Origin: Pseudomonadota bacterium
GTDB lineage: Bacteria > Pseudomonadota > Gammaproteobacteria > Pseudomonadales > Oleiphilaceae
Length of the DNA stretch: 13,345 nt
Direction of reading: 5' to 3'
NCBI GenBank assembly: GCA_023430625.1
Contig: JAEZAA010000289.1
Span: 1-13,345 of the forward strand
Below are positions 13,005 to 13,345 of this stretch, in pieces. Below the pieces are notes generated by a model. The model searched no databases. It saw only the letters and a list, made by a program, of their open reading frames with translations, and was not told where the DNA came from. Each line of letters begins with the position of its first letter. Within the stretch, counting starts at the first letter, position 1. The position numbers and the translations under genes are program-made.

Positions 13005-13345
13005 ATGGCGTATTGGTTAATGAAGAGCGAACCGGACGAGTTCGGGATCGATGATCTTTATCGGGCACCGGATCGCACCGCACCCTGGGATGGGGTGCGC
13101 AACTACCAGGCCCGCAACATGCTGCGCGACGAGATGCGCGAAGGCGACCAGGTCCTGTTCTATCATTCCAGCTGTACACCGCCGGGGGTTGCCGGCATCG
13201 CCCAAGTGGTGCGCGCCGGCTATCCCGATGCCTCGGCCTGGGATCCGGCCTCGCCTTACTATGATTCAGCCTCCACGCCAGAGAAGCCGCGCTGGTACCG
13301 GGTGGATGTGCAGTGGCAGGCGAGTTTCCCGCGCCTGGTGACCCT
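13005..13345 (+). CDS. EVE-domain protein (cut by the window end)
   Basis: The first 113 codons of an EVE-domain protein; full members are about 150 residues, so roughly 40 are missing. It opens with the family hallmark MAYWLMKSEPDEFGIDDL and continues with WDGVRNYQARNMLRDEM (28-44), GDQVLFYHSSC, PPGVAGIAQVVR and KPRWYRVDVQW. EVE folds are related to PUA and YTH domains and are thought to bind modified bases in nucleic acid. The ATG at 13005 has GGGAG about 6 nt upstream. It follows the subtilase-like gene by 57 nt on the same strand and may share its transcript. The actual ligand in this organism is unknown. Confidence 0.93.
   Translation, partial: MAYWLMKSEPDEFGIDDLYRAPDRTAPWDGVRNYQARNMLRDEMREGDQVLFYHSSCTPPGVAGIAQVVRAGYPDASAWDPASPYYDSASTPEKPRWYRVDVQWQASFPRLVT

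Overview
The window looks like ordinary chromosome from a GC-rich gammaproteobacterium (about 60% G+C by eye). It has no insertion sequences, tRNA or rRNA genes, CRISPR arrays or phage genes. The order phoB-ubiA-ubiC with a rubredoxin/rubredoxin reductase pair nearby recalls Pseudomonas and halophilic or sulfur-oxidising Chromatiales relatives. The genus cannot be named from this sequence alone.

Left part (1-2425, minus strand): ubiC (chorismate lyase) and ubiA (4-hydroxybenzoate polyprenyltransferase), the first two steps of ubiquinone synthesis, run toward phoB, the phosphate-starvation response regulator. phoB has its own near-consensus Pho box between it and ubiA. Next come a membrane-tailed short-chain dehydrogenase on plus (2582-3559) and a convergent hypoxanthine phosphoribosyltransferase on minus (3581-4168). 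Divergent from hpt is rubA-rubB (4374-5750), an electron-transfer pair that moves electrons from NAD(P)H through a flavoprotein to a 55-residue rubredoxin. The hpt/rubA intergenic region carries a good sigma-70 promoter and a palindromic operator-like array.

Middle (5771-8563): a clear rho-independent terminator closes rubAB. A DksA/TraR-like zinc-finger protein follows, converging with a 77-residue cysteine-rich CWC protein whose end lies 3 nt away. Then comes a two-gene operon, tesB (acyl-CoA thioesterase II) and a metallo-beta-lactamase-fold hydrolase of the NAPE-PLD/RomA type, separated by 1 nt.

Right part (8617-13345): on minus, a 7TM-DISM receptor fused to a degenerate GGDEF and an intact EAL domain (probable c-di-GMP phosphodiesterase), and upstream of it a MioC-like flavodoxin. 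A 370-nt non-coding stretch with direct repeats and hairpins separates these from a plus-strand pair: a subtilase-fold protein and an EVE-domain protein cut by the window end.

The most unusual item is the subtilase-fold protein (12177-12947). It keeps the subtilisin fold motifs and the catalytic Asp, but has Ala where the catalytic His and Ser should be and Gly at the oxyanion Asn. It appears to be an intact, cytoplasmic pseudoprotease. The Shine-Dalgarno of the downstream EVE gene can be masked by a hairpin whose 5' arm starts right after the subtilase-like stop codon, which suggests translational coupling.
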